From positions 4,069,924-4,133,923 of the forward strand of contig NZ_KB455575.1 in NCBI RefSeq assembly GCF_000341735.1: 64,000 bases of DNA. Direction: 5' to 3'. Source of the DNA: Methylotuvimicrobium buryatense 5G (GTDB lineage: Bacteria > Pseudomonadota > Gammaproteobacteria > Methylococcales > Methylomonadaceae). The translations under genes and the position numbers were made by a program. This document shows, piece by piece, positions 56,022 to 64,000 of this stretch (position 1 is its first letter; each line of letters starts with the position of its first letter). The notes beneath the pieces are model-generated. The model did not search any database. It saw nothing but the letters and a program-made list of their open reading frames with translations, and was not told where the DNA came from.

Positions 56022-59000
56022 ATGACCGACGCGCGATGTAAAATCCAAACAATTTTCTTTGATTTAGGCGATCAACCTGCCGTGTTGCGATACGGACTGG
56101 CGGTACTGGTCGTCGTCGCCACGACATTCGCGACCATTTATTTTCCAGTGATAGGTGATCGCGCTGCATTTTTGTTATTTGCTTTCGGGATTAATCTGGT
56201 CTCTTTCTGGTTAGGGAAGAACCCCGGCTTTCTTGCGGCGGCATTATCCTTGATCGCAGTCAATGCACTGATATTGTTTCCGGCCGAGACCGAATTCGAC
56301 GACCTATTGATATTAAACGCAGCCTTTTGCTTTGTCTCAGTGGTTATGGTCGCGACAACCAGCTTTCATAGGCGAATCACCCATGCGTTATGGGAAAGTC
56401 GACAGGATTTGGATCGTGCGCAAACGGTCGGGCAAATCGGTAGCTGGCGGCTGGATATCAAGCGTGACGAATTAATTTGGTCCGACGAGAATCACCGTAT
56501 TTTCGGTATTCCGATAGGCACGCCGAAGACCTATCAGACTTTTCTAGCCATCGTGCATCCGGAAGACCGGGACTATGTCGACCGGATGTGGCGAGCGGGT
56601 CTGCGCGGCGAGCCCTATGATATCGAGCACCGTTTGTTGGTAGATGGCGCAGTGAAATGGGTTCGAGAAAAGGCTTGGCTGGAATACGATAAAAAGGGCA
56701 ACTTGCTAGGCGGGTTCGGGACCACGCAAGATATTACCGATCACAAACGCAACGAATTGGAGCTGCGGGACAGTCGGCAGCGCTATGCTGACATAGTCGA
56801 GTCGGCTAGCGATGCGATTATTACTATCGACGTCGATCAACGTATTTTGCTATTCAACTCAGCAGCGGAAAAAATGTTCGGTTGCAGTACGGATGAAGCC
56901 ATCGGCGGGACTATCGAACGTTTTATGCCCGAGCGGTTCCGCGCTGCACATGGCTCATCTATTCGTGGATTCGATGATGCAGGAGTTGCTCATCGAATAA
57001 AAAATGGACTGTCGTCCATTAGGGGAATACGAGCCGATGGCGAAGAGTTCCCGATCGAGGCGTCCATTTCCAAGTGCGAGATAAACGGCGAGAAAACCTT
57101 TACCGTGATCATGCGCGACGTGACCGACCGCACGAATGCGGAATTGGCCATGAAGGAGCAGATAAGATTACAGGACCAATTAACCAAGGTTGCCGCAACA
57201 GTGCCTGGGGTCATTTGTTCGTTCCGATTACGCCCTGACGGCACGGCATGCATGCCTTATGCCAGTCCGCTGTTCGAATCGGTATATGGGTTCAGCCCCG
57301 AGCTTGTGGTCGAGGATTTTAGCCCTGTTTTCGCTCGCACCCATCCCGACGATCTCGTTCATATCCATGCAACCATTGCCGAATCGGCTCGTACCCTCCA
57401 GGCTTGGCGAGATGCGTTCCGCTACAATCATCCGACCAAAGGCGAGATTTGGATCGAAGGTCATTCGATGCCGCGGAGCGAGACGGATGGCGGCATTCTC
57501 TGGCATGGTTATATCCAAGACATTACCGACCGTAAGCTGGCCGAATTGACATTACGCGACCGGGAAAACGAATTACGTTTGATCATGGACGCGACGCCCG
57601 CGCTGATCTCTTATTTGGATACCGAGTTTAAGTATTTGCGAGTCAATGCGACCTATGAAAAATGGTTCGGTATCACAGCGGATCGGATCCTTGGTCGAAA
57701 AGCACCGGAAATCATCGGTCAAGAAGCCTGGCGTACCGTTAAACCCTATTTCGAACGTGCCCTTGCAGGGGAGCAGGTAAATTTTGATCAACAAATACCC
57801 TACGGGCATGGAGAGCCTCGCTGGGTCCAGGCCACTTATATTCCTAATACGGATACGACCGGAAAGATCAAGGGTGTCGTCGTGCATGTCGTCGATGTTA
57901 CGGATAGAAAGCTGACCGAGAAAAAAATTGATTTACTAAACCGGAGCTTGGAGCGCAGAGTAGAAGAGATGCAAGTCATTTTCAATACTGCACCGATCGG
58001 ACTGTGCATTGCCGATGGCTCGGACGTCTACGATATTCGCGGTAATCCGGCGCTTGAGGTGATGCTCGGCATACCGATGAGGGTCGGTCTTTCCAACCGT
58101 AGTGAAGTTATGAACGCCATTCGTGTCATGCAAAACGGGCTCGAGCTGGCAAATGAGGATTTACCGATGCGGCGCGCCGTTCGCGGAGAAGTAGTCAAAA
58201 ACCAAGTCATCGATATTATTCGTCCCGACAGCCAACAGATAACAATACTCGGCAATGCTTCGCCCTTATTTAACGAACAAGGCGAGCCGCGTGGTGCCGT
58301 GGGGGCTTTTCTAGATATCACGGCGCTCAAACAGGCCGAGCAAGAGCTGCGCAACTCCGAAGCTCGACTCGCCCTGGTCGTCGAAGAAGTCAATGCCGGA
58401 TATTGGGACTGGGATTTGATTACCCGTCAGTTATTTTTATCGCCCGAATTAAAACGGCAAATCGGCCTTGACGATAGCGAATCACTTAACCGGAGCGAGG
58501 ATTGGGAAAGCCGCTTGCATTCGGACGATCGAGCATATGTCATGGCGACGATAGAAAACTTCATTGCCGATCACAAGCCGAATTTTGAATTGGAGTTTCG
58601 CTTGCGCCACAAAGACGGGTCTTACCGTTGGATTCATTCACGCGGTGTTTTGTTGAGCGATCAAAATAATCGAGCCTACCGTATCCTGGGCATCAATTTA
58701 GACATTACCGACTACATGAAGCAAAAGAAGCTCAACGAGCGGCGCGACAAAATGGAACAGTCGTCCCGATTATATGTTGCGGTCCAGACGGCCGCTGCGT
58801 TTGCCCACGAATTGAACCAGCCGCTGTCGGCTATCTCCTCTTATGCCGATGTGGCGCTGCATTTGTGTCAAACGGATAATCCTAATCCGCAAAAACTTTG
58901 TCAAGTCATGGAAAAATGTTCACAGCAAGCGCAACGCGCCGGCGAAGTGATACGGCAATTAGTGAGCCTATTGCAAAAAGGGGAAACCGTTAGCGAACCG

Positions 59001-59459
59001 GTAGATATCAATGCCGCGATCCATGAAGTGTTCGATTTAATGAAAACCGATGGGCTCTCTGATGAATTTAAAATTGAGCTGGATCTTGCCGTTGACTTGC
59101 CTCCGGTTAAGGCCAATGCTCTGCAGATACAGAAGGTATTGATCAATCTGCTACGTAATGGCCTGGAGTCTATGTTGGAACAGAGAGAAAAAGCCGAAGC
59201 GATCATCGTGACAACGCAACGCGATGAGGCCGATCCAACCATGATTCGGGTGACAGTGCGCGATAGCGGAATAGGTGTCGAGAATCCTGCTGCGCTTAGA
59301 AATATCTTTCAACCTTTTCATAGCACTAAACCGGCCGGTTTAGGAATGGGTCTTGCGATAAGCCGTTCTTTGATTGCGGCCCACGGCGGAAAAATGTGGG
59401 CCGAGCCAAATGCGGGCAACGGCCTTAGCATCCACTTTACCTTGCCATGCGCGATATAA
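56022..59459 (+). CDS. Multi-PAS hybrid-type sensor histidine kinase (FixL-like)
   Basis: 1145 residues. Four hydrophobic segments (~18-120) near the N-terminus resemble DUF4118-type anchors. About six PAS/PAC units follow (~135-900; each ends with a DITDRK-like element). The HisKA domain has FAHELNQPLSAISSYADVAL with phospho-acceptor His929; the ATPase domain has N-box LINLLRNGLESM, GIGVENP and GLGMGLAISRSLIAAHGG. It has no receiver domain. The stop overlaps the FixJ-like regulator by 13 bp, so the two form a pair. No heme-binding PAS is clearly evident. The signal is unknown. Confidence 0.93.
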   Translation: MTDARCKIQTIFFDLGDQPAVLRYGLAVLVVVATTFATIYFPVIGDRAAFLLFAFGINLVSFWLGKNPGFLAAALSLIAVNALILFPAETEFDDLLILNAAFCFVSVVMVATTSFHRRITHALWESRQDLDRAQTVGQIGSWRLDIKRDELIWSDENHRIFGIPIGTPKTYQTFLAIVHPEDRDYVDRMWRAGLRGEPYDIEHRLLVDGAVKWVREKAWLEYDKKGNLLGGFGTTQDITDHKRNELELRDSRQRYADIVESASDAIITIDVDQRILLFNSAAEKMFGCSTDEAIGGTIERFMPERFRAAHGSSIRGFDDAGVAHRIKNGLSSIRGIRADGEEFPIEASISKCEINGEKTFTVIMRDVTDRTNAELAMKEQIRLQDQLTKVAATVPGVICSFRLRPDGTACMPYASPLFESVYGFSPELVVEDFSPVFARTHPDDLVHIHATIAESARTLQAWRDAFRYNHPTKGEIWIEGHSMPRSETDGGILWHGYIQDITDRKLAELTLRDRENELRLIMDATPALISYLDTEFKYLRVNATYEKWFGITADRILGRKAPEIIGQEAWRTVKPYFERALAGEQVNFDQQIPYGHGEPRWVQATYIPNTDTTGKIKGVVVHVVDVTDRKLTEKKIDLLNRSLERRVEEMQVIFNTAPIGLCIADGSDVYDIRGNPALEVMLGIPMRVGLSNRSEVMNAIRVMQNGLELANEDLPMRRAVRGEVVKNQVIDIIRPDSQQITILGNASPLFNEQGEPRGAVGAFLDITALKQAEQELRNSEARLALVVEEVNAGYWDWDLITRQLFLSPELKRQIGLDDSESLNRSEDWESRLHSDDRAYVMATIENFIADHKPNFELEFRLRHKDGSYRWIHSRGVLLSDQNNRAYRILGINLDITDYMKQKKLNERRDKMEQSSRLYVAVQTAAAFAHELNQPLSAISSYADVALHLCQTDNPNPQKLCQVMEKCSQQAQRAGEVIRQLVSLLQKGETVSEPVDINAAIHEVFDLMKTDGLSDEFKIELDLAVDLPPVKANALQIQKVLINLLRNGLESMLEQREKAEAIIVTTQRDEADPTMIRVTVRDSGIGVENPAALRNIFQPFHSTKPAGLGMGLAISRSLIAAHGGKMWAEPNAGNGLSIHFTLPCAI

Positions 59460-60100
59460 GCACTCAAACCTTCTACGTCTTCATCGTCGATGACGATGAT
59501 GCGGTGCGTGACGGCCTCGGGCAGGTTATGGAAGTTGCCGGCTTTAATTATCAAGCTTTCGAGAGTGCCGAGCATTTTCTGCAAGCTTATTGTCCGGGTA
59601 AGAGAGGATGCTTGGTTCTCGATCTCAACATGCCGGATATGACCGGCGACGAGTTGCAAACCGAATTGACCCGCCGGGATATTCATTTGCCTATCATTTT
59701 CCTGACCGGTTATGGAGACATACCCACGACCGTTCGCGTGATCAAAGCCGGAGCGGTTGATTTTCTGACGAAGCCCGTTTCCAGTAAGTTATTGATCGAA
59801 CGGATTCGGGGAGTCCTAGAGCAAGAAGCCCGGAGGTACGAAGACTCGCTACTGGCAGAGCAAGCGCTCTGTAGGCGTTTAAACGGTCTTACCACCCGCG
59901 AATCGGAAGTGATGTCGCTGGTGGTGGCGGGCCATGCCAATAAGGAAATCGCAAGACAGCTCGGCATCAGCCACCGTACCGTCGAGGTGCACCGTGCTCG
60001 AGTCATGGAAAAAACGGGTGCAACCAGCCTTCTGGAATTAGCCCGTTTGTGTGAAACTTGTCGACTGCCGCCGGAGGCATCTTCTTCTGAATCGGAATAA
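59447..60100 (+). CDS. FixJ/NarL-type response regulator
   Basis: 217 residues. The receiver domain has VFIVDDDDAVRDGLGQV and phospho-acceptor Asp in LVLDLNMPDMTGDEL, then LTGYGDIPTTVRVIKAG and DFLTKPVSS (conserved Lys). The LuxR-type DNA-binding domain contains LTTRESEVMSLVVAGHANKE and ISHRTVEVHRARVMEKTGA. Coupled to the kinase by a 13-bp overlap. The pair resembles FixLJ systems that switch respiratory or oxygen-linked genes, but no target is visible here. Confidence 0.95.
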   Translation: MRDISTQTFYVFIVDDDDAVRDGLGQVMEVAGFNYQAFESAEHFLQAYCPGKRGCLVLDLNMPDMTGDELQTELTRRDIHLPIIFLTGYGDIPTTVRVIKAGAVDFLTKPVSSKLLIERIRGVLEQEARRYEDSLLAEQALCRRLNGLTTRESEVMSLVVAGHANKEIARQLGISHRTVEVHRARVMEKTGATSLLELARLCETCRLPPEASSSESE

Positions 60101-60217
60101 ATTGATATCGGTATAAGTTTTAACCGAGCCCTCCTTATCAACAATCTGTTCGATATTGAAAAAAGGGACGTTCCTGCTCATTCCTAAGATGTGTAACTGT
60201 TTATGTTCGCGTTAACC

Positions 60218-60427
60218 TATACCCATCGCACTTCAAATTTCGGCATTGACGCATGGAGGTGCCGGGGTGCTAGGTCGATTTTTGCTCCTGCAAAATCGAC
60301 ATTCACGCCATCCATGGCGCTCGCAAAGGCTTTGCCAGCATGGAGCTGGCATAGAGCCTACACGGACGTATTTACGGTGTCCTTTGACGGGCACCCCGAG
60401 GCCGAATTTTCATCTACGATGAGTATA
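60218..60427 (-). repeat. MITE family 1, copy 7 (with extra ~50-bp module)
   Basis: Minus orientation from TATACCCATCGCACTTCAAA to TCATCTACGATGAGTATA. It carries an inserted GTCGATTTTTGCTCCTGCAA and CATTCACGCCATCCATGGCG block, which is the module known from families 2 and 4, here within a family-1 element. Otherwise the 60101-60553 gap shows nothing. Confidence 0.9.
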
Positions 60428-60553
60428 AACAAATAACAAGCCCAGCTTTAACATTTTGTGGTCTTTAGGTCATGATGGGCGCTTAACTTGTTAGGGCTGG
60501 GCAAGTCATTGAACTAACTTATTATTCTTCATGATGAAATGCTTTTTCCAGGT

Positions 60554-61450
60554 TTATCTTTCCAATATCTCGGGAGATGGCTGAAAGTCTTTGTTGTTGT
60601 GTTGAGGGCAAGCATAAAATCTGTATTTTTTGCCGTCGATCGTTCTTTCTATGACTTTTAAACCTGTTGAGCGTCGGCAGCGTTTACCTCTAGAGGTCGT
60701 AGCATGGCATTGCTCGCCGTTAACGGTAAGGTCGATAATTTTATCGCTTGGCGCTGTTTTAACTTCAGGTTCTTTTTTGACCGACGCGGACGGTTTGCTT
60801 GCTTTCTTTTCGGCGGGTTTGTCAGGCTGGGCTTGCTTGCTAACAGGCACTGTCTCTGGCTGTTTTGCTTGGGTCTCGACGGGTTTCGCTACAGCTTTCG
60901 TTTCTTTTGCAGCAGGTTTAGCCGGTGCCGCTACCGTTTTAGCAGATGTATTTTCTATCCGACTCGACAAATAGCGCTCGACTCGAGTCGGTGCGACTTC
61001 TTTCGGTGTGTTGTTTACGGGTGTTTGGTTTAGGGGTGCTACTGTTTTGCCTTCCAGTCTGGCGAGATAGCGTTCGACTCCACTCATGTTGGCCAAAGCA
61101 GCAGCTTCAGCCTCGGCTTTTTCTCGCGCTTCTTGTTCCAGTTTTGCTACATATCTTGCGACACCGGATAATTGTGCCGTTTTAGGTCCGCCTTTGGCTG
61201 ATTGCGCTTCCTGAGCGGTTTGCGGTTGCTGCTTCGCCATGTATTTAGCAACCCCGGTTAATGTTGAAGTTGCTTGTTCCTTTTGCGATGTTTTATTTAT
61301 TCGTGCAGGTTCCGCATTAGCGGTCGAAGGTTTGGTCGCAGCAGGTTTGATATCTTCTTGTATATACACGGATGGATCATAACGTTCTTTAGCTTCAGGC
61401 AATTTAAGCCCTGCTAGGTTAAGTAGTTGATCCAAAAAATTCATTGCCAT
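60554..61450 (-). CDS. Repeat protein with (L/M)SGVxRYLARLE motifs and C-terminal Cys/His domain
   Basis: 298 residues. Four similar motifs are LTGVAKYMAKQQ, LSGVARYVAKLEQE, MSGVERYLARLEGK and PTRVERYLSSRIE, spaced by ~35-45 residues. A long Lys/Ala/Pro-rich linker follows (~165-235). The C-terminus has EQCHATTSRGKRCRR and RFYACPQHNN, a Cys-x8-Cys...Cys-x2-His pattern that probably binds zinc. I do not recognise a family. The repeated short helices could each bind one partner, and the terminal domain nucleic acid or protein. Monocistronic. Confidence 0.65.
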   Translation of the reverse strand: MAMNFLDQLLNLAGLKLPEAKERYDPSVYIQEDIKPAATKPSTANAEPARINKTSQKEQATSTLTGVAKYMAKQQPQTAQEAQSAKGGPKTAQLSGVARYVAKLEQEAREKAEAEAAALANMSGVERYLARLEGKTVAPLNQTPVNNTPKEVAPTRVERYLSSRIENTSAKTVAAPAKPAAKETKAVAKPVETQAKQPETVPVSKQAQPDKPAEKKASKPSASVKKEPEVKTAPSDKIIDLTVNGEQCHATTSRGKRCRRSTGLKVIERTIDGKKYRFYACPQHNNKDFQPSPEILER

Positions 61451-61784
61451 CTCGAGAACCTCTGTTTTTATTTTAGTTGTTATAGCAAAAGACCAATATA
61501 TTTATAGTCTTTCGCTCCGGAAACTTATGATTACCGGTTGCTAAGGATAACCTAGTCGCTTTGGGTGAGCAATTAGGACTTGGTAGTGTTTTTATATTTA
61601 TACATCCGAAATCAGCGATGCTTGTCTATATTGAGTATCCAAATTGGTAATGGATAGTTAAACTCTCACCTTATTAACAAGATGTTTCAGCTTGCCGAAG
61701 CAAGTGTCCCAGCAGGGGCCAGCGGAATGTGTCAATGACATTGAGACACCAAGTTGTTTTAATTAGTGTCTAATTGTTGTGTAT

Positions 61785-62855
61785 TTATGAGTCGAGGTTC
61801 TCCTTTGTGTTAATAGGCGGATTAATCCAAACGGCGTTAGGCAAGCTGGGTGGCAAAGGGCACTTTCCTTTGAATCGCTTTGGATTGGCGAGGAAGGCAA
61901 TCTCCAGGGTTTTTGCGCGTGCTTGGTATACCGTAGCCGCTTGGTCGAAATGGACGGTGGCCGGGGTCATGTAACCGATGCCCGAGTGGCAATGGGACTG
62001 GTTGTACCACGGGAAGAAGCGTTGGCAATGGCTGCGGGCATCCTCAATGCAGCCGAAGCGGACGGGGAAATCAGGCCGATATTTCAGGGTTTTGAACTGG
62101 GCCTCGGAATAGGGATTGTCATCCGAGACATAAGGCCGGCTATGAGTCTTGGCGACATCCAGATCGACCAGTAAGGCAGCCACGGGCTTGCTGCGCATGC
62201 TGGAACCGCGATCGGCATGCAGCGTCAGGGTATGCGGCGGGATGTTGTGCTTGGTCACCGTCTCGGCGATCAGCTGCTCGGCCAGTTCGGCGGTTTCCCG
62301 CGGGGCGACCATCCAGCCAACGACATAGCGACTGAAAATATCCAGGATCACATAGAGGTGGAAACAGGTCCATTTAGCCGGGCCTTTGAGTTTCGTAATA
62401 TCCCAGCTCCAGACTTGATTGGGCGCGGTGGCCAGGAGTTCAGGCTTGGTATAGACCGGGTGCATCCGTTGGCGCCTGCGCTCCGCTGACTGGCCGTCCG
62501 CTTCCAGAGCACGGTACAGGGTGCGCACCGAGCCGATGTAGCGCCCCTCGTCCAGCAGAGTGACATAGACAAAATACGGCGAGCAGTCGGCGAAGCGTTC
62601 GCTGTTAAGCACCGCCAGCATTTGCTGCCGCTCATTAGTCGAGAAAGCCAGCGGGGCGGATGGACGAGGCACCCGCGTTACCGGCACAGGCGTCAGGAGG
62701 CGCCGACGGGCATCCTCGCGATAGACCGAACTGCGGTTCAAATTCAGGGCTGCACAAGCCGGAGCCAGGCCGACCTCCGGGGCCAGCTGGTTAAGGGCTT
62801 GCATCAGTTGGACTCGCTCGGCGTCTCGTCCGCCGGCAGTCCGAACAAGACGCAA
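61785..62855 (-). CDS. IS3-family transposase OrfB (copy B)
   Basis: 356 residues (nominal start TTG). It has a DDE integrase core: PNQVWSWDITKLKG (Asp), LHADRGSSMRSK (Asp) and DNPYSEAQFKTLKYRPDFP (Glu), with the upstream helical domain LAPACAALNLNRSSVYREDA. It is expressed as an OrfAB fusion through the -1 slip over AAAAAAAAC. The end of orfA (codons 155-162) is read in the other frame across the overlap. Confidence 0.9.
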   Translation of the reverse strand: MRLVRTAGGRDAERVQLMQALNQLAPEVGLAPACAALNLNRSSVYREDARRRLLTPVPVTRVPRPSAPLAFSTNERQQMLAVLNSERFADCSPYFVYVTLLDEGRYIGSVRTLYRALEADGQSAERRRQRMHPVYTKPELLATAPNQVWSWDITKLKGPAKWTCFHLYVILDIFSRYVVGWMVAPRETAELAEQLIAETVTKHNIPPHTLTLHADRGSSMRSKPVAALLVDLDVAKTHSRPYVSDDNPYSEAQFKTLKYRPDFPVRFGCIEDARSHCQRFFPWYNQSHCHSGIGYMTPATVHFDQAATVYQARAKTLEIAFLANPKRFKGKCPLPPSLPNAVWINPPINTKENLDS

Positions 62856-63292
62856 AGTTTTTTTTGGACATCAATAATGGCATTGGCCTGAGCGAGTCTG
62901 CGACGCAGGCGCTCATTTTCCTGGGTAAGTTGGCGCACACGACGGTCCTCGGCCTGAGCCGAGTCGGCCTTGCGCCCGCGCTTTTGCGGCGCCAGCGCGG
63001 CACGCTGATCGGCAGCACGCTGTTTGCGCCAAGTGGCTAATTGGGAGGAGTAAATCCCTTCTTTGCGTAATAGGGCGCCAATCTCACCCGGCTGAGTACA
63101 GCGATCAGCGGCATCCAGGATGCGGCGCTTGTCGCTGCTGGTAAATTGTCGGCGCTGGGCGGTGGCAACCACCTCCGGATCGGGCCGCGCGCCGGAGGTC
63201 GCGTTTCCAGCCGCCCTACGGGCGTCTTCCAACGCGACCTCCGGCGCAGTTAATTGTGGTGATTCCATGGTCTCTGCTTTTGATTTGCTCAT
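62804..63292 (-). CDS. IS3-family transposase OrfA (copy B)
   Basis: 162 residues with an HTH_Tnp_1-like segment (RRQFTSSDKRRILDAADRCT and IGALLRKEGIYSSQLATWRK) and a basic leucine-zipper-like part (VRQLTQENERLRRRLAQANA). The region before (~1-48) is unusually long, acidic and Ala-rich for OrfA. The slippery site GTC CAA AAA AAA CTT lies near the C-terminus. Confidence 0.9.
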   Translation of the reverse strand: MSKSKAETMESPQLTAPEVALEDARRAAGNATSGARPDPEVVATAQRRQFTSSDKRRILDAADRCTQPGEIGALLRKEGIYSSQLATWRKQRAADQRAALAPQKRGRKADSAQAEDRRVRQLTQENERLRRRLAQANAIIDVQKKLCVLFGLPADETPSESN

Positions 63293-63378
63293 GATTCTGG
63301 CCTACCTTTATACTCTAATTTCCGAGGGGTAAGTGTCTCAGGTCATATTGGCACAGGGGGCAGTCGTAGTCGCAAAAA

Positions 63379-63620
63379 CTAAAATATGCTGTTACCCAAG
63401 CTCCAGCTTGGGTAACCTGTTCAGGAAGCTCTAGCTTCCCGACAATCAAGAAAGAGTGAACGAGCGAGTCGGGGGTGACTGAGAATGTGCGGAGGTTGCG
63501 TCGGTCTCAGGAAGCTGGAGCTTCCGGGGTGTCTTTCCCAAGCTGGAGCTTGGGAAAGAGCGTGATGTGGGTTGGCCGTTTTTAGCTTGACGCGCATGGC
63601 TTACGAACCCGTCCTGCTAG
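63379..63620. repeat. Palindromic dispersed repeat family 6, copy B
   Basis: Better preserved than the copy at 7610-7765. It contains ACCCAAGCTCCAGCTTGGGT, GGAAGCTGGAGCTTCC and TCCCAAGCTGGAGCTTGGGA, three near-perfect palindromes around AGCTCCAGCT-like cores. The ~85-bp block CGACAATCAAGAAAGAGTGA...TCTCAGGAAG is absent in copy A. It lies directly beside IS copy B and is non-coding. Confidence 0.8.
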
Positions 63621-63746
63621 GGATATGCTGATCTTTGGGCTTTAGCTGAAGAAACTTGCAAATCAGGAACTCCCACGCTCCCATTCCGCTTTAGACCTCA
63701 AGGATATTTCGATATTTTCGGTTTGGTAGAGAGGCACATGATTCAA

Positions 63747-64000
63747 TCAAGTCGAATCTTGAAGCGAGATTAACCAGGGGGTGCGGGAGGGAGGATCGAC
63801 ATGGAAGGCCAATGCTTCCGGTTTGTGTAATAGGCCTTGTTCGCCTGACGCATTCGGATTGAGTTGCCGTTTATCGATAAAATCGATCATTCGCCGGCAG
63901 TTGTAAATGACTAATACTCGGTGATCGTGAAGTCTATTGTGAATTAAGTAAGCGACATTTTGCTCGTTGTACTCGGGATTTCGATCGATCATTCGCCTGA
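63747..64000 (-). CDS. C-terminal part of an unidentified protein, open at the window edge
   Basis: The frame is open from the right edge to a stop at 63747 and includes an internal Met (63992). Visible: NPEYNEQNVAYLIHNRLHDH, VLVIYNCRRMIDFIDKRQLN, then a low-complexity end. It could be the tail of a longer protein or a chance frame; I cannot assign a family. If real, its N-terminus lies beyond 64000. Confidence 0.3.
   Translation of the reverse strand, partial: RRMIDRNPEYNEQNVAYLIHNRLHDHRVLVIYNCRRMIDFIDKRQLNPNASGEQGLLHKPEALAFHVDPPSRTPWLISLQDST

Larger units (their letters stand above)
61728..63355 (-). mobile_element. IS3-family insertion sequence (copy B), different from copy A
   Basis: The left end TGTGTCAATGACATTGAGAC and, on the other strand, the right end TGTGCCAATATGACCTGAGA are imperfect inverted repeats (~23 bp). 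It contains overlapping orfA/orfB with an A8 slippery run (62858-62865 on the minus strand). No flanking target duplication is evident. The GC-rich codon use (CGC, GCC, CTG) differs strongly from the surrounding genes, pointing to recent arrival. The region 61451-61727 to its left shows nothing. Confidence 0.85.

Noticed and set aside
61774-61974. 66-codon plus-strand frame at the end of the second IS
   Set aside because: It is antisense to the transposase C-terminus.

Overview
The window looks like a chromosomal segment of a gammaproteobacterium. The household genes (metH, moaA, ispB, rplU-rpmA-obgE-proB, rpsT, ribF-ileS-lspA, ampD/nadC) have gammaproteobacterial character and order. A Na+-translocating oxaloacetate decarboxylase (oadA, oadB), a CaCA-type exchanger and many methanotroph-like hypothetical genes fit a (halo)alkaliphilic type I methanotroph of the Methylomicrobium/Methylotuvimicrobium kind. 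That assignment is an inference from gene content; no methane-oxidation gene is present.

Layout. 1-2.8 kb: a truncated HTTM-DCC membrane protein, a 43-residue membrane peptide, two small unknown genes and a DUF2970 gene. 2.9-7.4 kb: metH, a UPF0114 membrane protein and a glutaredoxin-like protein, closed by a hairpin. 8-11.4 kb: cupin, DUF2058, CaCA exchanger and alanine dehydrogenase. 11.8-15 kb: a small membrane protein and a two-gene unit (SPFH-like coiled-coil protein plus coiled-coil membrane protein) bracketed by two related palindromic repeats. 15.3-18 kb: a lactate/malate dehydrogenase ending inside a 7-bp tandem repeat, and a Wzx-type flippase. 19-21.6 kb: an ABC importer of the nitrate/sulfonate/taurine type. 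21.7-25 kb: moaA and an RhlE-like helicase. 25-28.5 kb: oadB and oadA. 29-34.4 kb: a porin behind a sigma-54 promoter, a lipoprotein, and a FecA-like TonB receptor behind Fur-like sites. 34.5-39 kb: a carbonic anhydrase-SDR-DUF1326-DUF2182 operon, with apparent frameshifts in the last two genes, divergent from a V4R/sigma-54 activator. 39-50.8 kb: conserved housekeeping genes. 51-60 kb: an orphan FtsH-like peptidase, a GGDEF-EAL protein, an IS3-family element, and a multi-PAS histidine kinase with a FixJ-like regulator. 60.5-64 kb: a repeat protein with a Cys/His C-terminus, a second IS3-family element and a truncated ORF.

The most unusual property is the density of short non-coding mobile repeats. 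I see four MITE-like families with different terminal inverted repeats (seven, two, four and three copies), a fifth palindromic family and a sixth repeat pair. The first four families share interchangeable interior modules. One family-2 copy has a perfect 9-bp target duplication. One family-4 copy supplies the last codons and stop of ampD, and another lies between oadA and oadB. Regulation visible in the sequence includes two sigma-54 promoters, a 7-3-7 palindrome at the V4R regulator, and paired Fur-like boxes.
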